In this document: piece after piece, positions 23,783 to 30,882 of the stretch
Numbering within the stretch: the stretch's first letter is position 1
Layout of the letters: each line of letters starts with the position of its first letter
Assembly: GCA_033765345.1 (NCBI GenBank)
Contig: JANRIC010000020.1
Coordinates: forward strand, 1 to 31,398
Source of the DNA: JANRIC01 sp033765345
GTDB taxonomy: Bacteria > Bacteroidota > Bacteroidia > Cytophagales > Microscillaceae
Reading direction: 5' to 3'
DNA length: 31,398 nucleotides
The notes under the pieces: model-generated
Database searches by the model: none
Told to the model about the DNA's origin: nothing
The model's input: the letters and a program-made list of their open reading frames with translations, nothing else
Translations under genes and position numbers: made by a program

Positions 23783-24523
23783 ATGAAGCGTATGAAAACA
23801 AATTTTAGGCTTAACATAAACAAACCGTGTTCGGAAAAATTCAGTGAATTCCAGTCTACAGATACAGGTGGTTTCTGTCTTACTTGCCAAAAGGAAGTCA
23901 TAGATTTCACTGAGATGAACGAACACGAAATCATTCAGTACTTTAAAAATAACCAGCAACATAAAACTTGCGGTTACCTTCGTACATCTCAACTCAAAAC
24001 CTATTTGGAGATTATCCCTTCCAAAAGAAAGCAGCATTATCAATTATTCGGTCTTGGCTTAATCAGTTTTTCTTTGGTATCTCTTTTCTCAATTTCTAAT
24101 AGCCAGGCTCAAGCTCCCCAAAAATCAACTGCCGTTTTGACACATCAAAATATAAGCAATAAAGTACAAAACACAAATTCGGAAGCTGATAAGGATGAAC
24201 ATATTGTAGAAGGTGTCGTGGTGGATGAAGAAAATAATCCTGTGCCAGGCGTAGCCATAGTATTAAAAAATTCCAATACAGGTACACAAACTGATATTGA
24301 TGGAAAGTTTAAATTTCCTATACCTTTAAAAAGCGGGGATATTCTCATATTTTCTTCTGTTGGGTTCGAGACCAAAAAATTTGTAGTCGAAGAGAATACT
24401 TCAAATACAATTAATATAACTCTTAAAATATATTATTGCGTTTTAATGGGAGAGGTGGTAGCAGATGGGGCATACAGTTCAAAAGTTTCATTTTGGCAAA
24501 AATTAAAAAGGGTATTTAGATGA
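23783..24523 (+). CDS. Cys-motif membrane protein with CarboxypepD-regulatory-like domain
   Basis: A 246-residue protein from ATG 23783; TATATTTG (23757-23764) and TACTTTTG (23747-23754) just upstream look like -7 elements, which argues against a TTG start at 23762. The N-terminal cytosolic part has four Cys (16, 32, 35, 63) in NKPCSEKFSEF, GGFCLTCQKEVIDFTEM and KTCGYLRTSQL, possibly a zinc-binding module. One transmembrane helix follows (about 87-106). A periplasmic CarboxypepD-regulatory-like beta-sandwich lies at about 141-215 (VEGVVVDEENNPVPGVAI, GTQTDIDGKFKF, SSVGFETKKF), then the tail SSKVSFWQKLKRVF. This arrangement is common in Bacteroidota; its role is unknown. Its stop overlaps the next start (ATGA). 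Confidence 0.8.
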   Translation: MKRMKTNFRLNINKPCSEKFSEFQSTDTGGFCLTCQKEVIDFTEMNEHEIIQYFKNNQQHKTCGYLRTSQLKTYLEIIPSKRKQHYQLFGLGLISFSLVSLFSISNSQAQAPQKSTAVLTHQNISNKVQNTNSEADKDEHIVEGVVVDEENNPVPGVAIVLKNSNTGTQTDIDGKFKFPIPLKSGDILIFSSVGFETKKFVVEENTSNTINITLKIYYCVLMGEVVADGAYSSKVSFWQKLKRVFR

Positions 24524-25548
24524 TTCGAGGTTTGTGGATGTATGTGCTATTCCTAAGTATTAATGTCCAGGCACAAATAACGGATTTCGGTAAGGTAGAT
24601 TTTCATCAGGCAGATAGTATAGCAGCACTTTATAAAGGTGAGAAATTAAGTAATTTACCAGTACTTGTATACAAACTTACTGCTTCTTTATCTACAAAGC
24701 TGGAGCAATTCAGAGCCATATATACTTGGTTGAGTACCAATATTGACAATGATTATGATTATTATCTCAAGAATAAGAAGAAACGCGAACAACTACAGCA
24801 CGACAGTTTGGCATTTGCCCAGTGGAATGAAGATTTTCAAGTACAGGTATTCAAAAAATTATTAAAAGAGCAAAAAACCGTTTGTACGGTTTATGCCTAT
24901 TTGTTGAAAGAATTGGCATCCTTTGCAGATATAGATTGCAAAATCATAGATGGTTATGGTCGTACCATTGCTGCCAATATAGGTGAGCCTGGTATTCCGA
25001 ATCACTCCTGGAATGCCGTGCAACTCAATAACAAGTGGTATCTTTGTGATGCTACCTGGTCAAGTGGAGGTTTCAACATTCAAGAAAAAAAGTTTATCCG
25101 AAATTACAATGACGGTTATTTTTTGGCGAAGCCGGAATTATTTGTCAGAAATCATTATCCATTGGATACAGCCTGGATATTGATGTATGATAAACCCAGC
25201 CTTGGAGAGTTTCTGACTGCTCCCTTGATTTATAAATCTGCTTTCAACTATCATATCACTCCTGTCAGTCCCAAAGTTATGAAAATGCAGCTTACCAAAG
25301 GTGAGACCATTACATTCTTATTCAAAGCACCAGATTCAATCCCCCTAGATGATATCCAGTTAGAACTTATTTCGGAAAATAACATTCATACTGTCAAACC
25401 CGATATTCTTCGTACTCAGGAAGGACTTTTAGCATTAAAATATAGCTTTGTAACGACTGGGTATTATGATGTTCACATCAAAATTGGGGATAATTACATT
25501 GTCAGTTATACCATTCAGGTTAAGAAAAATAAATCTATACCCGAATGA
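24520..25548 (+). CDS. secreted transglutaminase-like protein
   Basis: A 342-residue protein with signal peptide (MIRGLWMYVLFLSINVQA). The transglutaminase-core Cys-His-Asp triad is visible: Cys122 in KTVCTVYAYLLKEL, His162 in NHSWNAVQL and Asp177 in CDATWSSG. Bacterial members are often cysteine peptidases or peptide-crosslinking enzymes of the periplasm; which applies here is unknown. The C-terminal half (about 240-342) is beta-rich and probably an Ig-like domain (LKYSFVTTGYYDVHIKIG). Start and the preceding stop overlap (ATGA), so translation is coupled to the Cys-motif/CarboxypepD protein, suggesting joint function at the cell envelope. Confidence 0.85.
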   Translation: MIRGLWMYVLFLSINVQAQITDFGKVDFHQADSIAALYKGEKLSNLPVLVYKLTASLSTKLEQFRAIYTWLSTNIDNDYDYYLKNKKKREQLQHDSLAFAQWNEDFQVQVFKKLLKEQKTVCTVYAYLLKELASFADIDCKIIDGYGRTIAANIGEPGIPNHSWNAVQLNNKWYLCDATWSSGGFNIQEKKFIRNYNDGYFLAKPELFVRNHYPLDTAWILMYDKPSLGEFLTAPLIYKSAFNYHITPVSPKVMKMQLTKGETITFLFKAPDSIPLDDIQLELISENNIHTVKPDILRTQEGLLALKYSFVTTGYYDVHIKIGDNYIVSYTIQVKKNKSIPE

Positions 25549-25593
25549 AAGCGATTAGCCCGATTTATTTGATCTAGCAAAAAATCCAAGTGG

Positions 25594-25629
25594 AAATCCT
25601 GAAACAGTGATTGGTCTTTGGCAGGATTT
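25594..25629. terminator. weak hairpin between convergent genes
   Basis: AAATCCTG (25594-25601) pairs with CAGGATTT (25622-25629), loop of 20, directly after the stop of the aldo/keto reductase gene. The A/T feet give short U-runs. It is a plausible but weak bidirectional terminator. Confidence 0.4.
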
Positions 25630-26559
25630 TCAAGGCACCTCCTCTCCTGTTGAGGCTTGCCAAAGCTTGAACCAGTCTTCGCGCTCCATTTCTACCGACA
25701 AGGCTTGCCAGGAGGCACGGATACGCTCCAAACTGGCAGAACCTATTACAGGAATCATCTGAGAGGGATGTTGTAGAAGCCAAGCCAGGGCGAGTTGATC
25801 CAGGCTGACCTCGTATTTTTTCATCAGATCAATAGAAACTTCCTGAATTCTTTGCACTTGAATATCTTCGGAAGGGGTTTCAAATAGTTTACCTCCCCCA
25901 AGCGGCGACCAGATCATCGGCGAAAAGCCCATAGTGAGGCATTGATCCAAAGTACCGTCCCAAAAAGGATTCAGATGCAACAAAGAGGCTTCTACCTGAT
26001 TGGTGACAATCTCATCTTCAAAAACCATATAAGCATCCAATACATCCAATTGAGTTGGGCTGAAGTTAGAAACTCCAAAATATTTTACTTTGCCTTCCGA
26101 TCTGAGCAACGCAAAAGTATCAGCTACCTCCATAGGATCGAGCAAGGGATCAGGGCGATGAATCAGCAAAAGATCAAGGGTATCGGTCTGTAAATTCTTC
26201 AAAGAATTTTCTACAGATTGAATGATGTGTTTGCGGCTTGTATCATAAGACTTGATCTGATGCTCCGGACGATTGGGTGTGACCAGTTTGATGCCACATT
26301 TGGTGATTAGCTCCATTTTTTTGAGTAAACCAGGGCTGAGAGCCAGCGCCTTCCCAAAATCTGCCTCAGTGGTATAATGCCCATAAATGTCGGCGTGATC
26401 AAAGGAAGTAATCCCCAAATCGATACATGCTTGAATGAGGCGGTTTATCCCCTGGGGATTGAGTTTTTTGCCCCATTCGCCCCAGAGCATGACCCCGGCT
26501 ACAATCCTAGACAAGGTAGGACTTTTACGTTCTTCTGACAGTTTGATTCTTGTTTCCAA
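25630..26559 (-). CDS. aldo/keto reductase (YdhF-like)
   Basis: A 309-residue NADPH-dependent oxidoreductase with a TIM-barrel fold. The catalytic tetrad is complete: Asp54 and Tyr59 in FDHADIYG, Lys87 in ELITKCGI and His134 in LLIHRPD. The cofactor end has GVSNFS and VIGSASLERI. The only start giving a normal N terminus is TTG at 26559 (ETRIKLSEERKSPTLSRIV); a stop lies a few codons upstream, and the next ATG would delete the first strand. Substrate unknown; members reduce small aldehydes and ketones. It lies 23 bases after the DsbA-family gene on the same strand, so they are probably co-transcribed. Confidence 0.9.
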   Translation of the reverse strand: METRIKLSEERKSPTLSRIVAGVMLWGEWGKKLNPQGINRLIQACIDLGITSFDHADIYGHYTTEADFGKALALSPGLLKKMELITKCGIKLVTPNRPEHQIKSYDTSRKHIIQSVENSLKNLQTDTLDLLLIHRPDPLLDPMEVADTFALLRSEGKVKYFGVSNFSPTQLDVLDAYMVFEDEIVTNQVEASLLHLNPFWDGTLDQCLTMGFSPMIWSPLGGGKLFETPSEDIQVQRIQEVSIDLMKKYEVSLDQLALAWLLQHPSQMIPVIGSASLERIRASWQALSVEMEREDWFKLWQASTGEEVP

Positions 26560-26582
26560 ATTTTTCTTTTAGCTAAATAATT

Positions 26583-27221
26583 CTAACCATTGTTTACGAG
26601 TGTATTGAGCCATACCAGAAGCTTTTGCTCCATTGCCTCATATTTTTCATATCCTCGGGTGATCAGTTTATATTTTTCACCGATTTTAAGCAATACTGTA
26701 GGGAAACCCATCACCCCAAGCATCCGAGTTTGCTCGAAGTCATCCAGTGTTCCTGATTGGGCATCTTCGGTAAAAAACAATTTTTCAAAAATATCTCTTT
26801 CCATAAAAAACTCCTCGCAAATATCCAGATAAGTTTCTAGAGAGTTGGTGTTTTTATTTTCTACATAAAAGGCTTTTTGAATTGCCTTGAAAAAATCAAA
26901 TTCCAAATCGGGGTTGATCGCACGCATACAAAAAACCGCTCTGGCAGGTGGCTCGGTATCATAGATAAAATCATGGCGTTCCAGAATCTGGTAGTTAAAT
27001 TTCTGCCCTGTGAGTGACTCGATTTCCAACCAATGTTTTTTGAGAAATAATTTTTGATGATCACTCATCACCGTATTTGTTCCGGGTCTTAGCCCACCCA
27101 GTAAAATCTTAAAATCCATTTGGGCCTTAAATCTCTCTTTGAGGAGGCTAAGCTCAGGAGCTGCGCCCCAGCACCAAGAGCATAAAGGATCACCGACGTA
27201 TATTATCTCGGGTTTTTGCAT
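26583..27221 (-). CDS. DsbA-family (FrnE-like) thiol oxidoreductase
   Basis: A 212-residue thioredoxin-fold protein with an inserted helical domain. The active site is CSWC (Cys14-Cys17) in GDPLCSWCWG; the cis-Pro side is GVMGFPTVLLK. There is no signal peptide, which places it with cytosolic FrnE/2-hydroxychromene-isomerase-like members rather than the periplasmic DsbA. It likely handles thiol or disulphide exchange on a cytosolic substrate (inference). Upstream partner of the aldo/keto reductase. It is divergent from the DUF983 gene; the 81 bases between them contain AT-rich motifs resembling those before the ArsR-type gene. Confidence 0.88.
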   Translation of the reverse strand: MQKPEIIYVGDPLCSWCWGAAPELSLLKERFKAQMDFKILLGGLRPGTNTVMSDHQKLFLKKHWLEIESLTGQKFNYQILERHDFIYDTEPPARAVFCMRAINPDLEFDFFKAIQKAFYVENKNTNSLETYLDICEEFFMERDIFEKLFFTEDAQSGTLDDFEQTRMLGVMGFPTVLLKIGEKYKLITRGYEKYEAMEQKLLVWLNTLVNNG

Positions 27222-27258
27222 GGTTTACTGATTATTTTGATGACTAAATATATAAAAA

Positions 27259-27282
27259 TATATTCATTTATTCGTATATTTG
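27259..27282 (+). promoter_or_regulatory. -7 element TATATTTG with adjacent AT-rich site
   Basis: TATATTTG (27275-27282) fits TAnnTTTG, 20 bases before the DUF983 start. Directly upstream lies ATATTCATTTATTCG, which resembles the TTCATAAAT motif in front of the ArsR-type gene and may be an operator. No -33 TTG found. Confidence 0.4.
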
Positions 27283-27302
27283 CCTGAGTAAACAAAAAGA
27301 CT

Positions 27303-27695
27303 ATGAGCGAACGTAGTAAATTTCAGGCAATAATTCAAGCCAAATGCCCACAATGCCGGGAAGGAAACATGTTTAGTGGGTTTAATCATACCAACAAACA
27401 CTGCCCTGTGTGTGGCTTACGCTTTGAGCGAGAACCCAGTTTTTTTTATGGGTCCATGTATATCAGTTATGCTTTTTCGGTGGCGATCGTACTTACGGTG
27501 GGTTTTACGACCAATATTTTGGGGAATGACCCGCCTTTGTGGGTATATATGGTGGCGATTACAGTAGCCATTCTACTGGCTTCTCCCCTATCATTTCGGT
27601 ATTCACGTACATTGATGCTACATTTATTTGGTGGGGTGAAGTACAAGCCCAATTATTTGGAAGAATTACAAAATAAATTAAAGGAAAAAAAATGA
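27303..27695 (+). CDS. DUF983 zinc-ribbon membrane protein
   Basis: A 130-residue DUF983 protein. The N terminus has two CPxC knuckles, Cys15/Cys18 (KCPQC) and Cys34/Cys37 (HCPVC), probably binding one zinc. FEREPSFFYGSMYISY then leads into two transmembrane helices (about 52-74 and 79-97). The C-terminal tail is charged (YLEELQNKLKEKK). Family function is not established. It is divergent from the DsbA-family gene and convergent with the ArsR-type repressor 77 bases away. Length is typical and the ATG at 27303 is preceded by a -7 element. Confidence 0.88.
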   Translation: MSERSKFQAIIQAKCPQCREGNMFSGFNHTNKHCPVCGLRFEREPSFFYGSMYISYAFSVAIVLTVGFTTNILGNDPPLWVYMVAITVAILLASPLSFRYSRTLMLHLFGGVKYKPNYLEELQNKLKEKK

Positions 27696-27772
27696 GCCGA
27701 GGATTCGGATTTGACAAAGTAAATTTTACGATTCAGGCAAGTCCCGGAATCCAGTCCATCGTTTCAAAAACT

Positions 27773-28087
27773 TTACATATTACAGCCACAGTTCTCCAGG
27801 CAGGAAATGATGTTAGAGACAGATCTTTCCTTGAGAGAATAATATTTGCTTCGACCGTCTTGCTTTACACTCAACAAACCTTTTAAGCGCATATTCTGTA
27901 AATGATGCGAAGTCAGGGATTGCTCCGAACCTAACATTTCGCAAATCTCCGTCACGGATAATTTTTCGTATTTTTCAAGCAGGTGTACAATTCCCAAACG
28001 CATCGGATGGGCTACTACTTTGAGGATAAAGGCAATTCTTTCTAGTTTATCCGCTTCTTCTTTATTAATTACCTGTAAATTTTCCAT
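27773..28087 (-). CDS. ArsR-family winged-helix repressor with a C-terminal Cys cluster
   Basis: A 104-residue ArsR/SmtB-type regulator. The recognition helix is in MLGSEQSLTSHHLQNMRLKG (51-70) and the wing in VKQDGRSKYYSL. Cysteines are Cys49 (EICEML) and Cys96, Cys100, Cys102 in SCLENCGCNM at the C terminus. The classical ELCVCDL arsenic site is absent; one Cys near the recognition helix plus C-terminal Cys suggests thiol/persulphide or soft-metal sensing (inference). Similar AT-rich sites lie before its own gene and before the DUF983/DsbA divergent region, so these are its likely targets. TATATTTG lies 5 bases before the ATG, implying an almost leaderless transcript. Confidence 0.88.
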   Translation of the reverse strand: MENLQVINKEEADKLERIAFILKVVAHPMRLGIVHLLEKYEKLSVTEICEMLGSEQSLTSHHLQNMRLKGLLSVKQDGRSKYYSLKERSVSNIISCLENCGCNM

Positions 28088-28092
28088 AATTA

Positions 28093-28136
28093 CAAATATA
28101 TAAATATATGTTCATAAATAAAATTATTTATATGAA
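28093..28136 (-). promoter_or_regulatory. -7 element and near-palindromic operator of the ArsR-type gene
   Basis: On the minus strand TATATTTG occupies 28093-28100. Upstream, TTCATAAATAA (28111-28121) and TTATTTATATGAA (28124-28136) form an imperfect palindrome with a two-base insertion. Placed around the -33 region, it fits autorepression. Confidence 0.45.
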
Positions 28137-28256
28137 TTTTTCAATAATATGAATTAAATATGAAGAAATCTTAAACATAAAACAACATAAGAATTCAAAT
28201 TGGATTAAAAATAAGCCTTTATCTTTATGCCCATTAAAATACTCATAAACAATCCA

Positions 28257-29393
28257 ATGAAACAATTCATACTTATTTCTCTACTGGGTTTATTCTTTAC
28301 GCCCGTGTATGCACAAGAGCCACATCGCCACGATCATACCCACAGCCACGATCGAGGTATTCAATTTCCGGATATTCCAGGGTTTAAGACTTTAAAATGT
28401 GATTTTCATCAGCACACAGTTTTTTCAGACGGCGAAGTTTGGCCTTCTATCCGGGTTCAGGAAGCCATTCGTGATGGGCTGGATGCGATTTCCCTGACAG
28501 AACACCTGGAATATCAGCCCCACAAACAAGATATTCCTCACCCAGATCGTAATCGCTCTTTTGAGATCGCCAAACAAGCAGCCAAAGACCACGATTTATT
28601 GGTCGTTCATGGCTCTGAAATCACCCGTTTTATGCCTCCGGGGCACTGCAATGCCATCTTTATCCAGGATGCCAATAAGCTTCTGATTAGCGACCCGATC
28701 GAGGTATTCAGAGAAGCCAAGCGTCAGGGAGCATTTGTATTTTGGAATCACCCCAACTGGACAGCTCAGGCTGCCGACGGTATCGCCAAACTCAGCGATA
28801 TGCACAAAACACTGATCAAAGAAGGGCTTTTAGATGGTATAGAGGTGGTCAATGACGTAACTTATTCGGACGAAGCCCTACAGATTGCCCTGGACAATAA
28901 CTTGGTCATCATGGGTACTTCTGACATTCACGGTTTGGTAGACTGGCAATACAAAGTGCCTGAAGGAGGTCATCGACCTATTACTTTGGTATTTGCCAAA
29001 GAAAAAACCCTCGAATCTATCCGTGAGGGATTGAATAATCGCCGCACAGTGGCCTGGTTCAATAATTTGTTGGTTGGTAAAGATGATGTGCTAATACCTT
29101 TGATTCAAGCGTCCATCCAAGTCCAATCGGCGGAATACGAAAAAAACAGTCAGGTACTTAAAGTAATGGTAGAAAATAAAAGTGACGCTGCTTATCTGCT
29201 TCAAAATGAAAGTCCTTATACATTTCACGCCCAAGCAGACGTAATTACGATTAATCCACAAGACAGTACCGAGATATTGATCAAAACCAAAGAAAAATTA
29301 ACTTCTCTGGAGTTAAATTTCAGCGTATTAAATGCCTTAAACGCTCCCAAATCGCACCCTACATTTACTTTGAAGATTCAGGCAATCAAATAA
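28257..29393 (+). CDS. secreted PHP-domain phosphodiesterase (Sb-PDE-like)
   Basis: A 378-residue protein from ATG 28257 (MKQFILISLLGLFFTPVYAQ, a clean signal peptide); the ATG at 28227 adds ten unlikely residues. A His-rich stretch (residues 23-31) follows the cleavage site. The PHP metal site is complete: His51 and His53 in DFHQHT, Asp58 in FSDG, His83 in LTEHLE, Glu121 in HGSEIT, His130 in PPGHCNAIF, His165 in WNHPNW, Asp223 and His225 in GTSDIHG. It should be a periplasmic metal-dependent phosphoesterase; the name Sb-PDE is from memory of the Bacteroidota family, substrate unknown. The C terminus (about 280-378) is a beta-domain. Single gene. Confidence 0.85.
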   Translation: MKQFILISLLGLFFTPVYAQEPHRHDHTHSHDRGIQFPDIPGFKTLKCDFHQHTVFSDGEVWPSIRVQEAIRDGLDAISLTEHLEYQPHKQDIPHPDRNRSFEIAKQAAKDHDLLVVHGSEITRFMPPGHCNAIFIQDANKLLISDPIEVFREAKRQGAFVFWNHPNWTAQAADGIAKLSDMHKTLIKEGLLDGIEVVNDVTYSDEALQIALDNNLVIMGTSDIHGLVDWQYKVPEGGHRPITLVFAKEKTLESIREGLNNRRTVAWFNNLLVGKDDVLIPLIQASIQVQSAEYEKNSQVLKVMVENKSDAAYLLQNESPYTFHAQADVITINPQDSTEILIKTKEKLTSLELNFSVLNALNAPKSHPTFTLKIQAIK

Positions 29394-29442
29394 ACGAGTT
29401 TTTTTTTAATTATACTCAAACTGAGGTGGTTTTAATACAAAA

Positions 29443-29530
29443 ACAAGACCCTTACAGGGGAGCTTTTAGTGCTTAAATCATGAATAATCAAGCTAATCAA
29501 TCAAGAAAACTTGCCCCGCAGGGGTCTTGT
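29443..29530. repeat. long imperfect inverted repeat
   Basis: ACAAGACCC (29443-29451) pairs perfectly with GGGTCTTGT (29522-29530). The homology continues inward with an AGGGG/GCCCC-type pairing, giving arms of about 25 bases around a loop of about 38. It could be a transcription end for the phosphodiesterase gene or a REP-like element. Confidence 0.55.
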
Positions 29531-29654
29531 GTTTCCTAAATCACTTTAATCTGGGTATAAGTTTAGATACTATCTTAAACTTCCAAATAAAAAAATGTTC
29601 TCCTGAATATCTAGGCGGATGCCTCAGCCCATAGGCTGTTAAGAAGAAGAGAAT

Positions 29655-29690
29655 AAACCTGAAAGCCTTTGGATATGGACTTTCAGGTTT
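29655..29690 (+). terminator. intrinsic terminator
   Basis: AAACCTGAAAG (29655-29665) pairs perfectly with CTTTCAGGTTT (29680-29690), 14-base loop, followed by GTTTTTGC. The weak-GC stem and A/T feet suit both directions: it could end leftward transcription from the O-methyltransferase gene or rightward read-through. Confidence 0.65.
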
Positions 29691-29789
29691 GTTTTTGCTC
29701 TATAGGCTGCTTTATAAAGTCGCAAAATTCATTTTATTGGAAGGACGAAGTTACGCTGCGCCAAACTACGTGCAGCTCAGGATGTCAGC

Positions 29790-30809
29790 CTAAATAGCAA
29801 CTCCCTCAATAACGCTGTACGGCGACATTGTCGGTATGATGTTGGTTAACTTAAAACTCGCTTTGCTAAACAATGTACTATATTCATCTTCTGTACGTTC
29901 ACAACCCGGAAGCACTGCTAACATTTGTAAGTCCAAAAGTTTACTCAAAGATGGCTCATTTCCTTTAGGAACAACCATTTCAATGACCAATAACTTGCCT
30001 CCATCAACAATTCCTTTTCTGCAATTTTTCAAAATAGTTACACATTCTTCGTCATTCCAATCATGGATAATATGCTTCATCATGTAAGCATCCCCACCAT
30101 TCGGAACAGATTCAAAGAAATTTCCGCCCGCAGTTTCACAACGATTGCTTACTCCATGTTTTTCTAAAAGACCTTTTGCCTCTTCCACAATAGGTGGAGT
30201 ATCAAAAAGAATTCCTGTCATATTTAAGTATTTTTCCAAAATGGAAGCTAATAAAAACCCATGTCCGCCACCGATGTCCACAAGTTTTGTAATCCCTGAA
30301 AAATCATACGCCTGCATAACAGCCATACTTGAACCCAAACTCATACTAGTCATAGCATCGTTGAAAATTTGTCCTGATTTTGGGTGAGTCGGGTAATATT
30401 CAAAAATAGGCATTCCGTGTACTTTATCAAAGGCAGGTGTACCAGTTTGAACACTAAAATCCAATGCAGACCAAGTTTGAAATTGTTCTCCATGAGCAAG
30501 CATTTCAGCAAAGGCTCGAAGACTTTCAGGGTTATCGCTACGCAAGAAGTCTGCCATTGGTGTTAGGCTAAAACGTTTTTCGGTATCTTCCCAAAAAACT
30601 CCTACACTGGCACAAGCTCGTAACAAACGATATAAAGAACGGGCGTGACTATTGGTTTTTAGTGCCAATTCTTCAGCAGTTTTTGAGCCATTAGTTAAAA
30701 GGTCTGCGATACGTAATTCGGCAGCAATACTAATAGCACGAGCCGGGGCGTAGCCAAAAAGCATTTGCAATAGAACTGCTTGTGGCGGTAAAGATTGAGT
30801 TGTAGTCAT
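29790..30809 (-). CDS. SAM-dependent small-molecule O-methyltransferase
   Basis: A 339-residue class I methyltransferase of the O-methyltransferase 2 (acetylserotonin/hydroxyindole-type) family, from ATG 30809 (MTTTQSLPPQAV); a GTG at 30842 is not needed. A helical dimerisation domain with a winged helix spans about 10-90. The SAM-binding loop is DIGGGHGFLL (178-187), the acidic loop LFDTPPIV has Asp203, catalytic His249 is in KHIIHDW, and Glu277 is in LLVIEMVV. All parts are intact. Such enzymes methylate hydroxyl groups of aromatic or polyketide metabolites; substrate unknown. No biosynthetic partner is adjacent, so it may act alone or be an acquired gene. Its other neighbour is a degraded transposase-type gene. 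Confidence 0.9.
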   Translation of the reverse strand: MTTTQSLPPQAVLLQMLFGYAPARAISIAAELRIADLLTNGSKTAEELALKTNSHARSLYRLLRACASVGVFWEDTEKRFSLTPMADFLRSDNPESLRAFAEMLAHGEQFQTWSALDFSVQTGTPAFDKVHGMPIFEYYPTHPKSGQIFNDAMTSMSLGSSMAVMQAYDFSGITKLVDIGGGHGFLLASILEKYLNMTGILFDTPPIVEEAKGLLEKHGVSNRCETAGGNFFESVPNGGDAYMMKHIIHDWNDEECVTILKNCRKGIVDGGKLLVIEMVVPKGNEPSLSKLLDLQMLAVLPGCERTEDEYSTLFSKASFKLTNIIPTMSPYSVIEGVAI

Positions 30810-30882
30810 TGTTTTGTATTTGAATTTATTGTGAAAATACACTTTTGCCCTTTTTTCATAAATATAATGTTATATGCCGTTT

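Larger units (their letters stand above)
29394..29789. other. intergenic region with inverted repeats
   Basis: 396 bases without a credible gene. Contents: a long inverted repeat (29443-29530), a small hairpin CAGCC-cata-GGCTG (29625-29638) and a terminator (29655-29690). An 11-base string CCCATAGGCTG is shared with 10948-10958, which may be chance. Confidence 0.5.

Noticed and set aside
27692..27886. Open frame overlapping the DUF983 stop by ATGA
   Set aside because: Looks like a coupled gene but is antisense to the ArsR-type repressor and has no recognisable features.
28203..28227. Promoter before the PHP phosphodiesterase (TTG 28200, TATCTTTA 28220)
   Set aside because: Spacing is 17 instead of 19 and the -7 box has a mismatch in its last base; not strong enough to list.
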